Below are positions 1 to 9,571 of a DNA stretch of 64,000 bases, in pieces (the first letter of the stretch is position 1; each line of letters begins with the position of its first letter). The stretch lies in assembly GCF_016786355.1 (NCBI RefSeq), contig NZ_JADWYX010000013.1:52363-116362 (forward strand). The letters run 5' to 3'. Under the pieces are notes generated by a model that worked only from the letters and a program-made list of their open reading frames with translations, searched no databases and was not told the DNA's origin. The position numbers and the translations under genes were made by a program. This DNA comes from Frankia sp. AgB1.9 (GTDB taxonomy: Bacteria > Actinomycetota > Actinomycetes > Frankiales > Frankiaceae).

Positions 1-2547
1 TTGGATCTCCTGTACTCCCGGCTCGACGAGGTCAGCGACCTCACCCGCAGCCAGCTGCGCCAGGTGCTGCTCGACGTCGGCACCGGGACCCCGCAGTCCG
101 TGGTGGAACGCGACGTCTTCGCGGCCACCCACGCCGAACGGCTGTCCAGGCTGGAGGCCGCCGAGGGCCGGCTGTGCTTCGGAGCGATGGACCGTTTCGA
201 CGGCGCGCGCACCTACATCGGCCGGATCGGGCTTTCCGACGTCGAGCAGGAGCCGATCCTCGTCGACTGGCGCGCGCCGGTCGCCACGGCCTTCTACCAG
301 GCGACGCTCGCCGACCCGCGCGGGCTGACCCGCCGCCGCCACCTGCGCACCAAGGGCCGTGAGGTCACCGGTGTCGCCGACGACCTGCTGGCCGTCGGCC
401 CCGGCGAGGCCGGCCGGACCACCCCGGACGCCGACGGCTCCGCTCCAGCCGCTGACACGCCTACCGGCGACACGATGCTGCTGGACGCGCTGTCCGCGCC
501 GCGCACCGGCCGGATGGGCGACATCATCGCCACCCTGCAGGCCGAACAGGACCGCATCATCCGGGCCGACTCCCGATCGGTGCTGGTCGTCGACGGCGGG
601 CCGGGGACCGGGAAGACCGCGGTCGCCCTGCACCGGGCCGCCTATCTCCTCTACACCGAGCGGGCCCGGCTGGAGCGCTCCGGTGTCCTGATCGTCGGGC
701 CGAGCCCGGTGTTCCTGCGCTACATCGACCAGGTGCTGCCGTCGCTCGGCGAGACCGGCGTGGTGTTCGCGACCCCCGGGCGGCTCTACCCCGGCGTCGC
801 GGCGACCGCCACCGACCCGGTCGCGGTCGCGACCGTCAAGGGTGACGAGCGGATGGCCGCCGTGCTCGCGGCAGCGGTGCGTGACCACCAGCGGCTGCCG
901 CGCCGGACGATCGAGATCCTCCATGACGACGACCGGGTCCTGCGGCTGGATCGGGACACGGTTGCCCGCGCCCGCACTCGGGCCCGGCGCAGCCGCCGCC
1001 CGCACAACGGCGCGAGGCTGGTGTTCCTGCGCGAGCTGCTGGACGAGCTCACCAGCCAGGTCGTGAAGCAGATCTCCGGCGGGCTGCTCGACGACGACGA
1101 GCGCGCCGACGTCCGCGAGGGCCTGTGGGCCGACCCGGTGGTCCGCCGTGAGCTCGACGCGCTGTGGCCGCGGGTCACCCCGGCCCAGCTGCTCGACCGG
1201 CTCTACTCCGACCCGAACCTGCTCGCCCGCGCGGTCGCCAGGACCCTGACCCCTGCCGAGCAGGCCCTGCTCCGCCGAGGCGGGCCCAGCGCGTCCGGAG
1301 GCGCCGCCGGCTCGGCAGACGAGGGCGCCGCGACGGCCGGGACCGGCGGTGATGACCTTTTCAGCGCCCTGGAAGCCGCCGAGCGGCCGCCGCCGCCGCG
1401 CCGTGGCCAGGTCAACCGGGTGTGGACGGTCGCCGACGTCCCGCTGCTGGATGAGGCGGCCGAGCTGCTCGGTGACCCGGACGAGGGCAGCCGGGCGGCG
1501 GCCGAGGCGCGCGCGGCCCGCGAGCGCGCCGCCGAGATGCGCTACGCCGAGGACGTCCTGGAGATGCTGGGCCTGGCCGGCCAGCTCGACGCCGAGACCG
1601 TCGCCGACCGCTGGCGCGGCCCGCGACGGCGGGCGAGCGCGGCCGAGCATGGCGCCACCGACCGCGAGTGGGCGTTCGGCCACCTGATCGTCGACGAGGC
1701 ACAGGAGGTCTCGCCGATGCTCTGGCGACTGCTGTGGCGGCGCTGCCCGGCGCGCAGCGCCACCCTCGTCGGCGACCTCGCCCAGGCGGCCCGCCCCGGC
1801 GCGCCGACGAACTGGGCGCAGATCCTCACCCCCCATGTCGGGGACCGGTTCCGGGTCGAGCGGCTCACCGTCAACTACCGCACGCCCCGCGAGATCATGA
1901 ACGTGGCCGCCGACGTGCTGGCCGTGGCCGTGCCCGGCGCGACGCCGCCGGAGTCGGTCCGCTCGGTCGGCGAGAAGCCGCTGGCGATCCGGGCCGGCGC
2001 GCCCGGGGAGCAGGCCGACCAGCAGCGGCTCGACGGCGGCCCGGCCGAGCGGACGTGGGCCGGCCGGACCCAGGCCGACCGGGACCGGGCCGAGGCGGCG
2101 CTCGTCGACGCGGTCGTCGCCGAGACGATCCGGACCGCCGGGATGATCGGTGAGGGCCGGATCGCGGTGATCACGGCGCCCCCGGCGCTGCCGGCGGTGC
2201 GCGCGGCGCTCTGGCGGGTCGCGCCCGAGCTGCTCGGCGCCGCCGGGAACCCGGACGTCGACCCTGCCCGCAACGGCGCGGGCGCCCGGGCCGGCGCCGC
2301 GGCGGCCAGGAGCGTGGACGGGACCAACGCGGACGTGCTGGACGCCCGGGTGGCCGTGCTCAGCGTCGCCGACAGCAAGGGCCTGGAGTTCGACGCCGTC
2401 CTGCTGGTCGAACCCGCTGAGCTGCTCGCCGGGCCTACGCGCGGTCTCGCCGACCTCTACGTCGCGCTCACCCGCGCGACCCGGTCGCTCACCGTCGTGC
2501 ACACCGGCGAGCTCCCGCCGGTCTTGGGTCAGCTCGCGGCGGCCTGA
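1..2547 (+). CDS. HelD/HelR-like UvrD-family helicase, 5' partial
   Basis: A superfamily-1 ATPase of the HelD/HelR type, which binds RNA polymerase and recycles stalled or drug-bound enzyme. Visible parts are a HelD-type N-terminal segment (DWRAPVATAFYQ near residue 90), Walker A GGPGTGKTAVALH near 199-211, the Walker B-like LIVDEAQE near 563, the helicase motif VNYRTPREI near 625, and a C-terminal SVADSKGLEFDAV / YVALTRAT motif pair. The first in-frame codon is a TTG at base 1, but family members start further upstream with a coiled-coil segment. The true start therefore probably lies outside the window. Ala/Gly-rich low-complexity inserts (about 140-155 and 425-450) are unlike compact homologues. 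HelR proteins of streptomycetes confer rifamycin tolerance; whether this one does is inference. Confidence 0.85.
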   Translation: MDLLYSRLDEVSDLTRSQLRQVLLDVGTGTPQSVVERDVFAATHAERLSRLEAAEGRLCFGAMDRFDGARTYIGRIGLSDVEQEPILVDWRAPVATAFYQATLADPRGLTRRRHLRTKGREVTGVADDLLAVGPGEAGRTTPDADGSAPAADTPTGDTMLLDALSAPRTGRMGDIIATLQAEQDRIIRADSRSVLVVDGGPGTGKTAVALHRAAYLLYTERARLERSGVLIVGPSPVFLRYIDQVLPSLGETGVVFATPGRLYPGVAATATDPVAVATVKGDERMAAVLAAAVRDHQRLPRRTIEILHDDDRVLRLDRDTVARARTRARRSRRPHNGARLVFLRELLDELTSQVVKQISGGLLDDDERADVREGLWADPVVRRELDALWPRVTPAQLLDRLYSDPNLLARAVARTLTPAEQALLRRGGPSASGGAAGSADEGAATAGTGGDDLFSALEAAERPPPPRRGQVNRVWTVADVPLLDEAAELLGDPDEGSRAAAEARAARERAAEMRYAEDVLEMLGLAGQLDAETVADRWRGPRRRASAAEHGATDREWAFGHLIVDEAQEVSPMLWRLLWRRCPARSATLVGDLAQAARPGAPTNWAQILTPHVGDRFRVERLTVNYRTPREIMNVAADVLAVAVPGATPPESVRSVGEKPLAIRAGAPGEQADQQRLDGGPAERTWAGRTQADRDRAEAALVDAVVAETIRTAGMIGEGRIAVITAPPALPAVRAALWRVAPELLGAAGNPDVDPARNGAGARAGAAAARSVDGTNADVLDARVAVLSVADSKGLEFDAVLLVEPAELLAGPTRGLADLYVALTRATRSLTVVHTGELPPVLGQLAAA

Positions 2548-2592
2548 CCGAAGGCCCGAAAAACTGTCACATACCCGGGTTAGGTTCTCCGG

Positions 2593-4761
2593 TTGTCAGG
2601 TGGACCTAGCACGGGGGTGGTGGTTCCTGTGGCGGACAAGTACAAGGGGTCTGGGGCTGGGGTGTCGGACCCGACAGGGGTGTCGGTGGTCGGGGGGTCG
2701 ACGGTCCCGCCAGCAGCCACGGCCGGGCTGCGAGTGCCGTTGGTCCCGCGGGCGACGGCCTGGCTGCTGGGGCGGCTCACGGGCAGCACGACCGCGCGGC
2801 GCAGCGTGCGGTTCTTCGACGACGCGGGGCCCAGGCTCGTCGCGATCGTCGCGATGGACCTCGCCGGCGCGCTCTCCTTCGCGGCCGCGCCGTTCATCCT
2901 GCGACATCTGATCGACACCGGCCTCACCGCGCCGCACGGGAACTCGGCGCTGATCGTCTCTGTGGCGGCCCTGCTCGTCGTCGCGCTGTTGCAGGCCCTC
3001 GCGAACGCCGTCTCGTCGGTGCTCAGCTCGGGGCTCGGCGAGCTGGTCGGGCAGCGCGCCGGGCAGGCGGTGCACGACCAGCTGCTGCGGGTGCCGTTCG
3101 CGTTCTTCCCGGGGCAGCGCCAGGGCGAGCTGTTCACCCTGTTCGGCCGGGACGCCGACGAGATCGAGACCGCCGTCGCGATGGTGCTGCCGCGCGCGGT
3201 GACGACCGCGATCAGCGCGGTCGTCGGCGTCGCGACCATCGCCGTCCTCGACTGGCGGCTCGCCGCCGTGTCGCTGGTGCTCGCGCCCGGGGTGTTCGCC
3301 CTGCTGGCCGTCGGGCGCCGGGAGGGCCGCAGCCTGTCCGTCGAGCTGATCAAGCTGCGGGTGAAGCACTTCGCCCAGATCGGCGACACGACCGGTGTCT
3401 CCGGCGCGCTGCACATCCGGCTGTTCGACCGCACCGAGCACGAGTCACGCCGGTACGCCGAGATCGCCGACGGCATCCGCCGGACCGCGCAGCGGCGCAA
3501 CCAGGTCAACGCCCGCGCCCAGCTCATGTCGTCGGCCGGGTCCGCGGTCGCGGTCGTCATCGTCGTCGGCTTCGGCTCGTGGCTGGTCAGCACCGACCGG
3601 GCCACGATCGGGACCCTGCTCGCCTTCGCGAGCGCCCTCGTCTACGCCTACCGGCCGGTGACCGGGCTGGCCGAGAGCCGCTCGGACCTGCTGGACGCCG
3701 GGGTCGCCTTCGAACGGGTCTTCGGGCTGCTCGACGTCGACACGGACGTGCGTGACCTGCCGGTCGTCGGTCCCGGTCGGGCCGCCGCGGCGGGGACGCC
3801 GTCCCGCGGGCCGCTGGTGCCCGCGCAGCCGGGCGAGGCCGACGCCGGCTACGCGCGGACCTGGCGGTCGGCGCCCGAGATCCGGATCGAGGATCTCTGG
3901 TTCCGCTACGAACGCGACCCGAGATCCGACTGGACCGCGGCCGGCCGGGAGCTCGGCCGGCGCTGGTGGGACGTCCAGGGCGCCGAGGCGGCCGAGAACC
4001 GGCGCGAGGAGGCCGAGCTCGCCGCCGCGGCAGCGGCGGACGCCGCCGCCGGCGTCGAGCAGGAGTGGGCCCTGCGGAACCTCAACCTGGTGGCCGCCGC
4101 CGGCGCGAAGACCGCGATCGTCGGGGCCAGCGGCGCCGGCAAGAGCACGCTCGGCGGCCTGCTCGCCGGCCTCTACCTCGCCACCCGCGGCCACATCCGC
4201 TGCGACGGCGAGGACCTCGCGACGATGGACTGGCGGCGGCTGCGCTCGATCGTCGGCGTCGTCCCGCAGGACCCGTACATGTTCCACGACACGATCGCGG
4301 CGAACATCCGGTACGGCCGGATCGACGCCACCAACGCCGAGCTGGAGGCGGCCGCGCTCGACGCCGGCCTCGGCTCGCTGCTGGAGAAGCTGCCGAAACG
4401 GCTGGAGACGGTCGTCGGCGCGCGGGGATACCAGCTCTCCGGCGGCGAACGGCAACGGGTGGCGCTGGCCCGGGTGCTGCTCGCGGACCCGCCGATGCTC
4501 GTCCTCGACGAGGCGACCTCCCAGCTCGACTCGGTCACCGAGCAGATCGTGCAGGAGGCGCTGGCCCGCCTGGGGGTCGGCCGGACCCGGGTCGTGATCG
4601 CCCACCGGCTGTCCACCATCGTCGACGCGGACGTGATCCACGTGATGGCGGACGGGCAGGTCGTCGAGTCAGGCACCCACGACGACCTGCTCGCCCGCGG
4701 CGGCGCCTACGCCCACCTCTACGCCCGCCAGGTAGGCGACGACGACCCCGCCCGATCCTGA
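2593..4761 (+). CDS. ABC exporter, fused transmembrane and ATPase domains
   Basis: A half-transporter of the ABC export type (MsbA/MdlB-like), acting as a dimer in the membrane on an unknown substrate. An N-terminal six-helix region (about residues 70-380) is followed by a nucleotide-binding domain with A-loop FRYERDP, Walker A GASGAGKST, Q-loop VVPQDPYMF, signature LSGGERQR, Walker B MLVLDEATSQLD and the switch histidine in VIAHRLSTI. Between the A-loop and Walker A there is an unusual Ala/Glu-rich insertion of roughly 50 residues (about 441-493). The start is uncertain: TTG 2593 gives the longest form, but GTG 2629 (reading MADKYKGSG) is better placed after G-rich sequence. It stands alone between the helicase and the Hsp70 cluster. 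Confidence 0.85.
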   Translation: MSGGPSTGVVVPVADKYKGSGAGVSDPTGVSVVGGSTVPPAATAGLRVPLVPRATAWLLGRLTGSTTARRSVRFFDDAGPRLVAIVAMDLAGALSFAAAPFILRHLIDTGLTAPHGNSALIVSVAALLVVALLQALANAVSSVLSSGLGELVGQRAGQAVHDQLLRVPFAFFPGQRQGELFTLFGRDADEIETAVAMVLPRAVTTAISAVVGVATIAVLDWRLAAVSLVLAPGVFALLAVGRREGRSLSVELIKLRVKHFAQIGDTTGVSGALHIRLFDRTEHESRRYAEIADGIRRTAQRRNQVNARAQLMSSAGSAVAVVIVVGFGSWLVSTDRATIGTLLAFASALVYAYRPVTGLAESRSDLLDAGVAFERVFGLLDVDTDVRDLPVVGPGRAAAAGTPSRGPLVPAQPGEADAGYARTWRSAPEIRIEDLWFRYERDPRSDWTAAGRELGRRWWDVQGAEAAENRREEAELAAAAAADAAAGVEQEWALRNLNLVAAAGAKTAIVGASGAGKSTLGGLLAGLYLATRGHIRCDGEDLATMDWRRLRSIVGVVPQDPYMFHDTIAANIRYGRIDATNAELEAAALDAGLGSLLEKLPKRLETVVGARGYQLSGGERQRVALARVLLADPPMLVLDEATSQLDSVTEQIVQEALARLGVGRTRVVIAHRLSTIVDADVIHVMADGQVVESGTHDDLLARGGAYAHLYARQVGDDDPARS

Positions 4762-4773
4762 CCGGGCGGGGTC
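4744..4773 (+). terminator. Hairpin over the ABC exporter stop codon
   Basis: An 11-bp perfect inverted repeat (4744-4754 with 4763-4773, 8-nt loop) spans the stop codon of the exporter gene. There is no T-tract after it, so it may be a weak or factor-assisted terminator, or an mRNA end-protecting structure. Confidence 0.4.
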
Positions 4774-4895
4774 ATTCAGTCTCAGGACCTTTTCGGCCCG
4801 CGGCGGCGTCCAACGTTCGTCGAGGGGTCCGGCGCCCAGCTGGTGCGCGGACGCCGAGGCCTGGACGCCGTCACTGCTCCGGGGGGAACGGAAAT

Positions 4896-7091
4896 ATGGC
4901 TGGCTGGGTGTTGGCGATTGATGTCGGCACGAGCTTCACCACCGCCGCGGTGCTCGGCGGCCGTGACGGGCCGGGCGTGGTGGGGCGGCCCGAGATCGTC
5001 GAGATCGAGCACAGCCGCTACCTGCCGTCGGTGGTCGTGCTCGACGAGGACGGCACGCTGGTGACTGGGCAGTCGGCCACGGCGCTGAGCGGCCTGCTGC
5101 CGGAACGGACCGAGCGGCTGCCCAAGCGCGCGCTCGTCGCGACCGACCAGGTCCGGCTCGGCGCCACGACCGTCGACACGGCCGAGCTGGTCGCCGCCCT
5201 GATCACCCGGGTCCTCGGCGAGGCGCGGCGACGGTTCGGCGGGCCGCCGCCGGACCAGGTGGTGTTCACCCATCCCGCCCGCTGGGGCGAGGACGAACTC
5301 GCCCGGCTGCGGCTCGCCGCGAGCAAGGCCGGTGTCGCCAACACGGTGTTCGTGCCGGAGCCGGTGGCGGCCGCCGTCTGGCATGCGCACCAGCACGATG
5401 TGCCGGTCGGGGCGCACGTCGCGGTCTACGACTTCGGCGGTGGGACCTTCGACACCGCAGTCCTCACCCGCACTCCGGATGGCTTCGTCGTCCTCGGGCG
5501 CCCCGGCGGCGATCCGCACCTCGGCGGCGAGGACCTCGATGAGGCGCTGCACGAGCTCGTCGCCGCGCATGCGAGTGAGGCGCAGCCGCAGGCGTGGGAG
5601 CGCCTCTGGGCCGGCACCGGCCGGGCCGCCCGCCGCAGCCAGAACCTTCTTCGCCGCGACCTGACCACCGCGAAGGAACACCTCTCGCGCAGCCCCAGCG
5701 CGACCGTCCTGCCGCCCGAGTTCGACGACGGCATCCGGATCACCCGGCCCGAGTTCGAGGACGCTGTCGGCGACCGGCTGCGAGCCACGGTCGCCGAGCT
5801 CGTCGCGACCGTTCGCGGCGCCGGGTTGGTCCCCGGCGACCTGGCCGCCGTCTATCTCACCGGCGGCTCCAGCGCCGTTCCCATGGTCAGCCAGCTCCTG
5901 ACCGAGGAGCTCGGCACCCTTCCCGTCGCCACCGACGACCCCAAGACCGTGGTCGTCCTCGGCGCCCTCCTCGCGCAGCCGACCGCCAGCGCCACGCAGG
6001 CGGAGCAGGGCGGGGCCGAACGCGGCGAGGAGTGCGAGGAGAGGACCACCACCGGGAGCGGGGGCGACGGCGGCGTGGGAACGGCCGAGTCCACCCCCAC
6101 CCCCGACCGGCCCGCGGTTCGCAACGACCGGCTGGACATTCTGCTGGCCGCACTCGGCATCGCGGCGACCATTCTCGTCTTCACACAGGCGCGGGACTTC
6201 ACCGTCCTGCCGGCCACGACGTGGACGGTTCTCAGTGTTCTTGGGCTCCTGGCCAGCCTGGTCCCCAGCCGTTGGAGAACGGGCTCCGCCGGCAAGGTCC
6301 TGGACCTCGTTGCCGGCGTTGGAACAGGGGCAAGCCTTGCGATGGCCTGGATTCTCGGCGTGACCCTCGCCTGGGACCAGCCCTACCACGAAAATCTTCT
6401 CTGGTTTCACTGGCACTACGCAATGAAGATCGCCATCGTTGCCTCGGTGCTTCTCCTGGTCACCGCTCGCCTGATGCATCGACACGCGTCGCGTGGCCTG
6501 CACATGGGCTGGCCGGTCGTCCTCGCGATCCTGCTGGTCGGCTACGGCATCGGTATCGACATCGGGTGGACAGGCCGCCACCGGTTCAGGTTCCAGCCGG
6601 TGATCGTGGACCTCGCCTACGCGCTGGTCGCGGTGCAGCTTCTGATGGCCGTAGTCGCCTTCGCGCGAGGCTCGACGCCGGCCGCGCGGGCCCTGGGCGG
6701 GTTCGTCATCGGCGTTGGCGCTCTGGCCAGCATCGCTGCCGGCGGCGGGCACGACGTCCTCGCGCAGGCAGGAATCACGCTGGTCGCCTCGGACTATTAC
6801 TACGATCTGATTCCCGCACTGATTCCGGCCCTGTTGATCGGCTTCCGTCTCACTTTCCGAGACAGGGGCGGGTTGTTCCTCCCTGCCGCCAGCCTGGCGA
6901 TCGTCCTTCCGCCGACCTGGGTTTTCCTCCGCCTTGAGCACAGCCCCGAGAAGCATTTGGGGTTGTTCTGCCTCGTGATGCTCCTGGGGGTGGCCGTTGC
7001 CGACGTCGTCGGCCCGCTGCTGCAGCGGACAGCCGCCAACAGGCAAAGCGCCGCGACGCCGTCAGGCACCGGGGAAAGCGGGCAGCGATGA
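4896..7091 (+). CDS. Hsp70-like ATPase fused to a multi-pass membrane domain
   Basis: 731 residues. Residues 1-365 form an actin/Hsp70-type ATPase: phosphate-1 loop IDVGTSFTTAAV (8-19), HPARW and VPEPVAAA segments, phosphate-2 loop DFGGGTFD (179-186), GGEDLDEAL, and adenosine motif LTGGSSAVPM. There is no canonical substrate-binding domain. A charged Gly/Glu-rich linker leads instead to about 9-10 hydrophobic segments from residue 413 to about 720. ATG 4896 follows the strong ribosome site GGGGGGAACGGA, and the stop overlaps the start of the next Hsp70-like gene (ATGA). The membrane half has visibly softer codon use (for example GAAAATCTTCTC, GGGTTGTTC) than the ATPase half, hinting that it joined later. 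I infer a membrane-tethered chaperone-like sensor; no function is established from the sequence. Confidence 0.85.
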   Translation: MAGWVLAIDVGTSFTTAAVLGGRDGPGVVGRPEIVEIEHSRYLPSVVVLDEDGTLVTGQSATALSGLLPERTERLPKRALVATDQVRLGATTVDTAELVAALITRVLGEARRRFGGPPPDQVVFTHPARWGEDELARLRLAASKAGVANTVFVPEPVAAAVWHAHQHDVPVGAHVAVYDFGGGTFDTAVLTRTPDGFVVLGRPGGDPHLGGEDLDEALHELVAAHASEAQPQAWERLWAGTGRAARRSQNLLRRDLTTAKEHLSRSPSATVLPPEFDDGIRITRPEFEDAVGDRLRATVAELVATVRGAGLVPGDLAAVYLTGGSSAVPMVSQLLTEELGTLPVATDDPKTVVVLGALLAQPTASATQAEQGGAERGEECEERTTTGSGGDGGVGTAESTPTPDRPAVRNDRLDILLAALGIAATILVFTQARDFTVLPATTWTVLSVLGLLASLVPSRWRTGSAGKVLDLVAGVGTGASLAMAWILGVTLAWDQPYHENLLWFHWHYAMKIAIVASVLLLVTARLMHRHASRGLHMGWPVVLAILLVGYGIGIDIGWTGRHRFRFQPVIVDLAYALVAVQLLMAVVAFARGSTPAARALGGFVIGVGALASIAAGGGHDVLAQAGITLVASDYYYDLIPALIPALLIGFRLTFRDRGGLFLPAASLAIVLPPTWVFLRLEHSPEKHLGLFCLVMLLGVAVADVVGPLLQRTAANRQSAATPSGTGESGQR

Positions 7092-9571
7092 CGGGCTGGT
7101 CCCTCGCGGTCGACTTCGGGACGAGCTTCACGTGCGCGGCCTGGCAGGTTGGTGGCGGGGCCGCCGAGGTGCTGGAGATCGACAACAGCAGGTATCTGCC
7201 GTCGGCCGTGTGGCTGGACCCAGATGGGCAGCTGACGACCGGGAAGACCGCCGTCAGCCAGGGCGGGGCGTTTCCGGAGCGGCTGGAGCGGCTTCCGAAG
7301 CGAGCGCTGGTGACCGCGGAGGCGATCCTGCTCGGCGAGGAGACGGTCGGGACCGTCGACGTCGTCGCGGCGGTGCTGCGGCGGGTGGCCGCGGAGGCGA
7401 GACGGAGGTCGGACGGGACGCCGCCGTCGCGCGCGGTGCTGACTCACCCGGCCCGCTGGACGGCGGCCGACCTGGACAAGCTGCGGCTCGCCGCGGAGAA
7501 GGCGGGGCTGCCCACCCCGGTGTTCGTGTCGGAGCCGGTGGCGGCGGCCAGCTGGTACGCGGCCAGCGAGGACATCCCCGACGGCGCGCACCTCGCCGTG
7601 TACGACCTCGGCGGCGGCACGTTGGACACGGCGGTGCTCCGGCGGGTCGGTGGTGGCTTCACCGTGGTGGGCCGCCCGGGTGGGGACGGGCACTTCGGCG
7701 GTGAGGACGTCGACGAGGCGATGCTGGAGGTTGTCGGTGGGCACGCCGCCGATCTCGACCAGGCCAGCTGGGAGCGGATCTGGTCGGACACCTCACGCGC
7801 CGGCAACCGCACCCGCGCGCTCACCCGCCAGGATCTCGTCCTGGCCAAGGAATCGCTGTCCCGCTCCGCGACGCACACCCTCTATCTGATGGGCTTCGAC
7901 GACGGCATCCGGGTCACCCGCCGGGAGCTGGAGGACGCCGTCGGGGACCGGCTCGACGCCAGCATCGACGAGCTGGTCGCCACGATCGCCTCCGCAGGTC
8001 TGGCCCCGGACCAGCTGTTCGCGATCTGCCTCACGGGCAACGCGACCCGGATGCCCCGGATCAGCGAGCTGGTCAGCGCCCGCACCGGCCAGCTCCCGCG
8101 CGCCACCGGCGATCCCAAGACCGTCACCGCTCTCGGCGCGCTGATCGCGGCCGGCACGACCGGCGCGCCACCGCTGGTCAGCCGCCCGCCCGTAGGCGTG
8201 CCGCCCGTCGGCCGCCCGCCTGTTCCGCCGCCGCTGGTCAGCCGCCCGCCCGTCGGTCAGCCGCCCCTCACCGCGCGGGCAGGCGACGGGTCCCGGGTGC
8301 CAGGCCCCACCGCGCCGGTCCAGGTGGCGCTGTTCCGCGGCGGGCTCCGACGAACCGGTGCACACGCCTGGGCGGACCCGGTTCCGCCGGGCTGGCCCAC
8401 GCCGGTGGCGGTCCCGCCGGCGGCCGGCGGCCCGGCGCCGGGCACGCCACCGCCTGGAACCGGATGGGGCGGACTTCCTCCGGCTGCTCCGGCCGGGCCC
8501 CAGCGGTTCGCGGCGCCCGTAGGCACCGGGCCGACGGTGGTGTCCCAGCCTGGTATCTGGAAGACGAAGATCAGCCGGCTCGGCGCGGGGTCACCCGCCG
8601 TCGGGGCGGGTCCTGGCGGAAGGCCGACGCTGTTCGTGACCGGCCTGGCCGGGAGGCTGCACGCGGTCGACCTGGCGACTGGTCACCAGGTCTGGGCGCT
8701 CGGCCTCGGCAATGGCGGTTCGTCGCCCGTCGTCGCGGACGGTGTCGTCTACTGCGGCGGCCGTCCGAACCAGCTTTTCGCCCTGGATGCGGCGACGGGC
8801 CAGCCGCGCTGGGCGTTCCACGGTGCCAGCGGCGTGGACGCGGCACCGGCGCTGTCCGGCGGTGTCCTGTTCGCGGGCGGCTGGGACGGCAGGGTGTACG
8901 CCCTGGACGCGGAGACCGGAGCGGTGCGGTGGATCCAGCCCGCCGGCGGCTGGGTCGCGGCCGCACCGGCCGTCGTCGGCGACACGCTCTACGTCGGCTG
9001 CGGCAGCGGTCGGCTCTATGCCGTCGGCGCCGGCGAGGGTGAACTGCGGTGGCAGTACGACGCCGGTGGGGCGATCTGGTCGGCTCCGGCGGTCCTGACC
9101 GGCTCGACGGGGGAAGCGGACCTGGTCGTCGTCGGAAGTCATGCCCACGTGCTGCACGGGATCGACGCGGCGACCGGGCAGGCGCGGTGGCGCCGCCCAC
9201 TGAGCGGTGGCGTCTACACCGCACCCGCCGTCGACCCGGAGGGGATCGCGTATCTCACCAGCCAGGGCGGGATGCTCACCGCGGTGGACACCCGTGACGG
9301 TTCCGTGCGCTGGACCCGGCACGTCGGCGGTGACCACGCGAACGCGGCCCTCACCCCCGGCCTGGTGGTGATCACGGGTGCTCGGGGACGGCTGCACGGG
9401 CTGGACGCCGCGACGGGCACCAGCCGCTGGACGGCGAAGCTCGGCAGCCTGTCTGACGCCTCCCCGATCGTGATCACCGGTCTGCCCGGCCTCGGCGCGT
9501 CAACCCTCGTCGCCGTCGGCACGTCCGCCGGCACCCTGCTCACGCTGGACGCCGAGACCGGCAACCGTTGA
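7088..9571 (+). CDS. Hsp70-like ATPase with proline linker and PQQ-type beta-propeller
   Basis: 827 residues in three parts. The N-terminal ATPase (1-365) has VDFGTSFTCAAW, the phosphate-2 loop DLGGGTLD and the adenosine motif LTGNATRMP. A Pro/Val-rich linker (about 365-510) contains repeated SRPPVG / GRPPV units. The C-terminal part has seven full and one partial copies of a propeller blade with the pattern L-x-A-[VL]-D-x-x-T-G-x-x-x-W (for example YALDAETGAVRW, FALDAATGQPRW), as in PQQ/BamB-type propellers. The ATPase half is clearly related to that of the preceding gene, so the two arose by duplication with different tails. The start overlaps the upstream stop, implying coupled translation. 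No signal peptide is visible, so the propeller is probably cytoplasmic and used for protein contacts rather than for PQQ redox chemistry (inference). Confidence 0.87.
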   Translation: MTGWSLAVDFGTSFTCAAWQVGGGAAEVLEIDNSRYLPSAVWLDPDGQLTTGKTAVSQGGAFPERLERLPKRALVTAEAILLGEETVGTVDVVAAVLRRVAAEARRRSDGTPPSRAVLTHPARWTAADLDKLRLAAEKAGLPTPVFVSEPVAAASWYAASEDIPDGAHLAVYDLGGGTLDTAVLRRVGGGFTVVGRPGGDGHFGGEDVDEAMLEVVGGHAADLDQASWERIWSDTSRAGNRTRALTRQDLVLAKESLSRSATHTLYLMGFDDGIRVTRRELEDAVGDRLDASIDELVATIASAGLAPDQLFAICLTGNATRMPRISELVSARTGQLPRATGDPKTVTALGALIAAGTTGAPPLVSRPPVGVPPVGRPPVPPPLVSRPPVGQPPLTARAGDGSRVPGPTAPVQVALFRGGLRRTGAHAWADPVPPGWPTPVAVPPAAGGPAPGTPPPGTGWGGLPPAAPAGPQRFAAPVGTGPTVVSQPGIWKTKISRLGAGSPAVGAGPGGRPTLFVTGLAGRLHAVDLATGHQVWALGLGNGGSSPVVADGVVYCGGRPNQLFALDAATGQPRWAFHGASGVDAAPALSGGVLFAGGWDGRVYALDAETGAVRWIQPAGGWVAAAPAVVGDTLYVGCGSGRLYAVGAGEGELRWQYDAGGAIWSAPAVLTGSTGEADLVVVGSHAHVLHGIDAATGQARWRRPLSGGVYTAPAVDPEGIAYLTSQGGMLTAVDTRDGSVRWTRHVGGDHANAALTPGLVVITGARGRLHGLDAATGTSRWTAKLGSLSDASPIVITGLPGLGASTLVAVGTSAGTLLTLDAETGNR

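Noticed and set aside
3966..4895. Apparent long open frame running into the first Hsp70-like gene
   Set aside because: It is an antisense-free but out-of-frame reading through the ABC exporter; Arg/Gly/Pro-rich, no motifs. The Hsp70 start at 4896 has a strong ribosome site.
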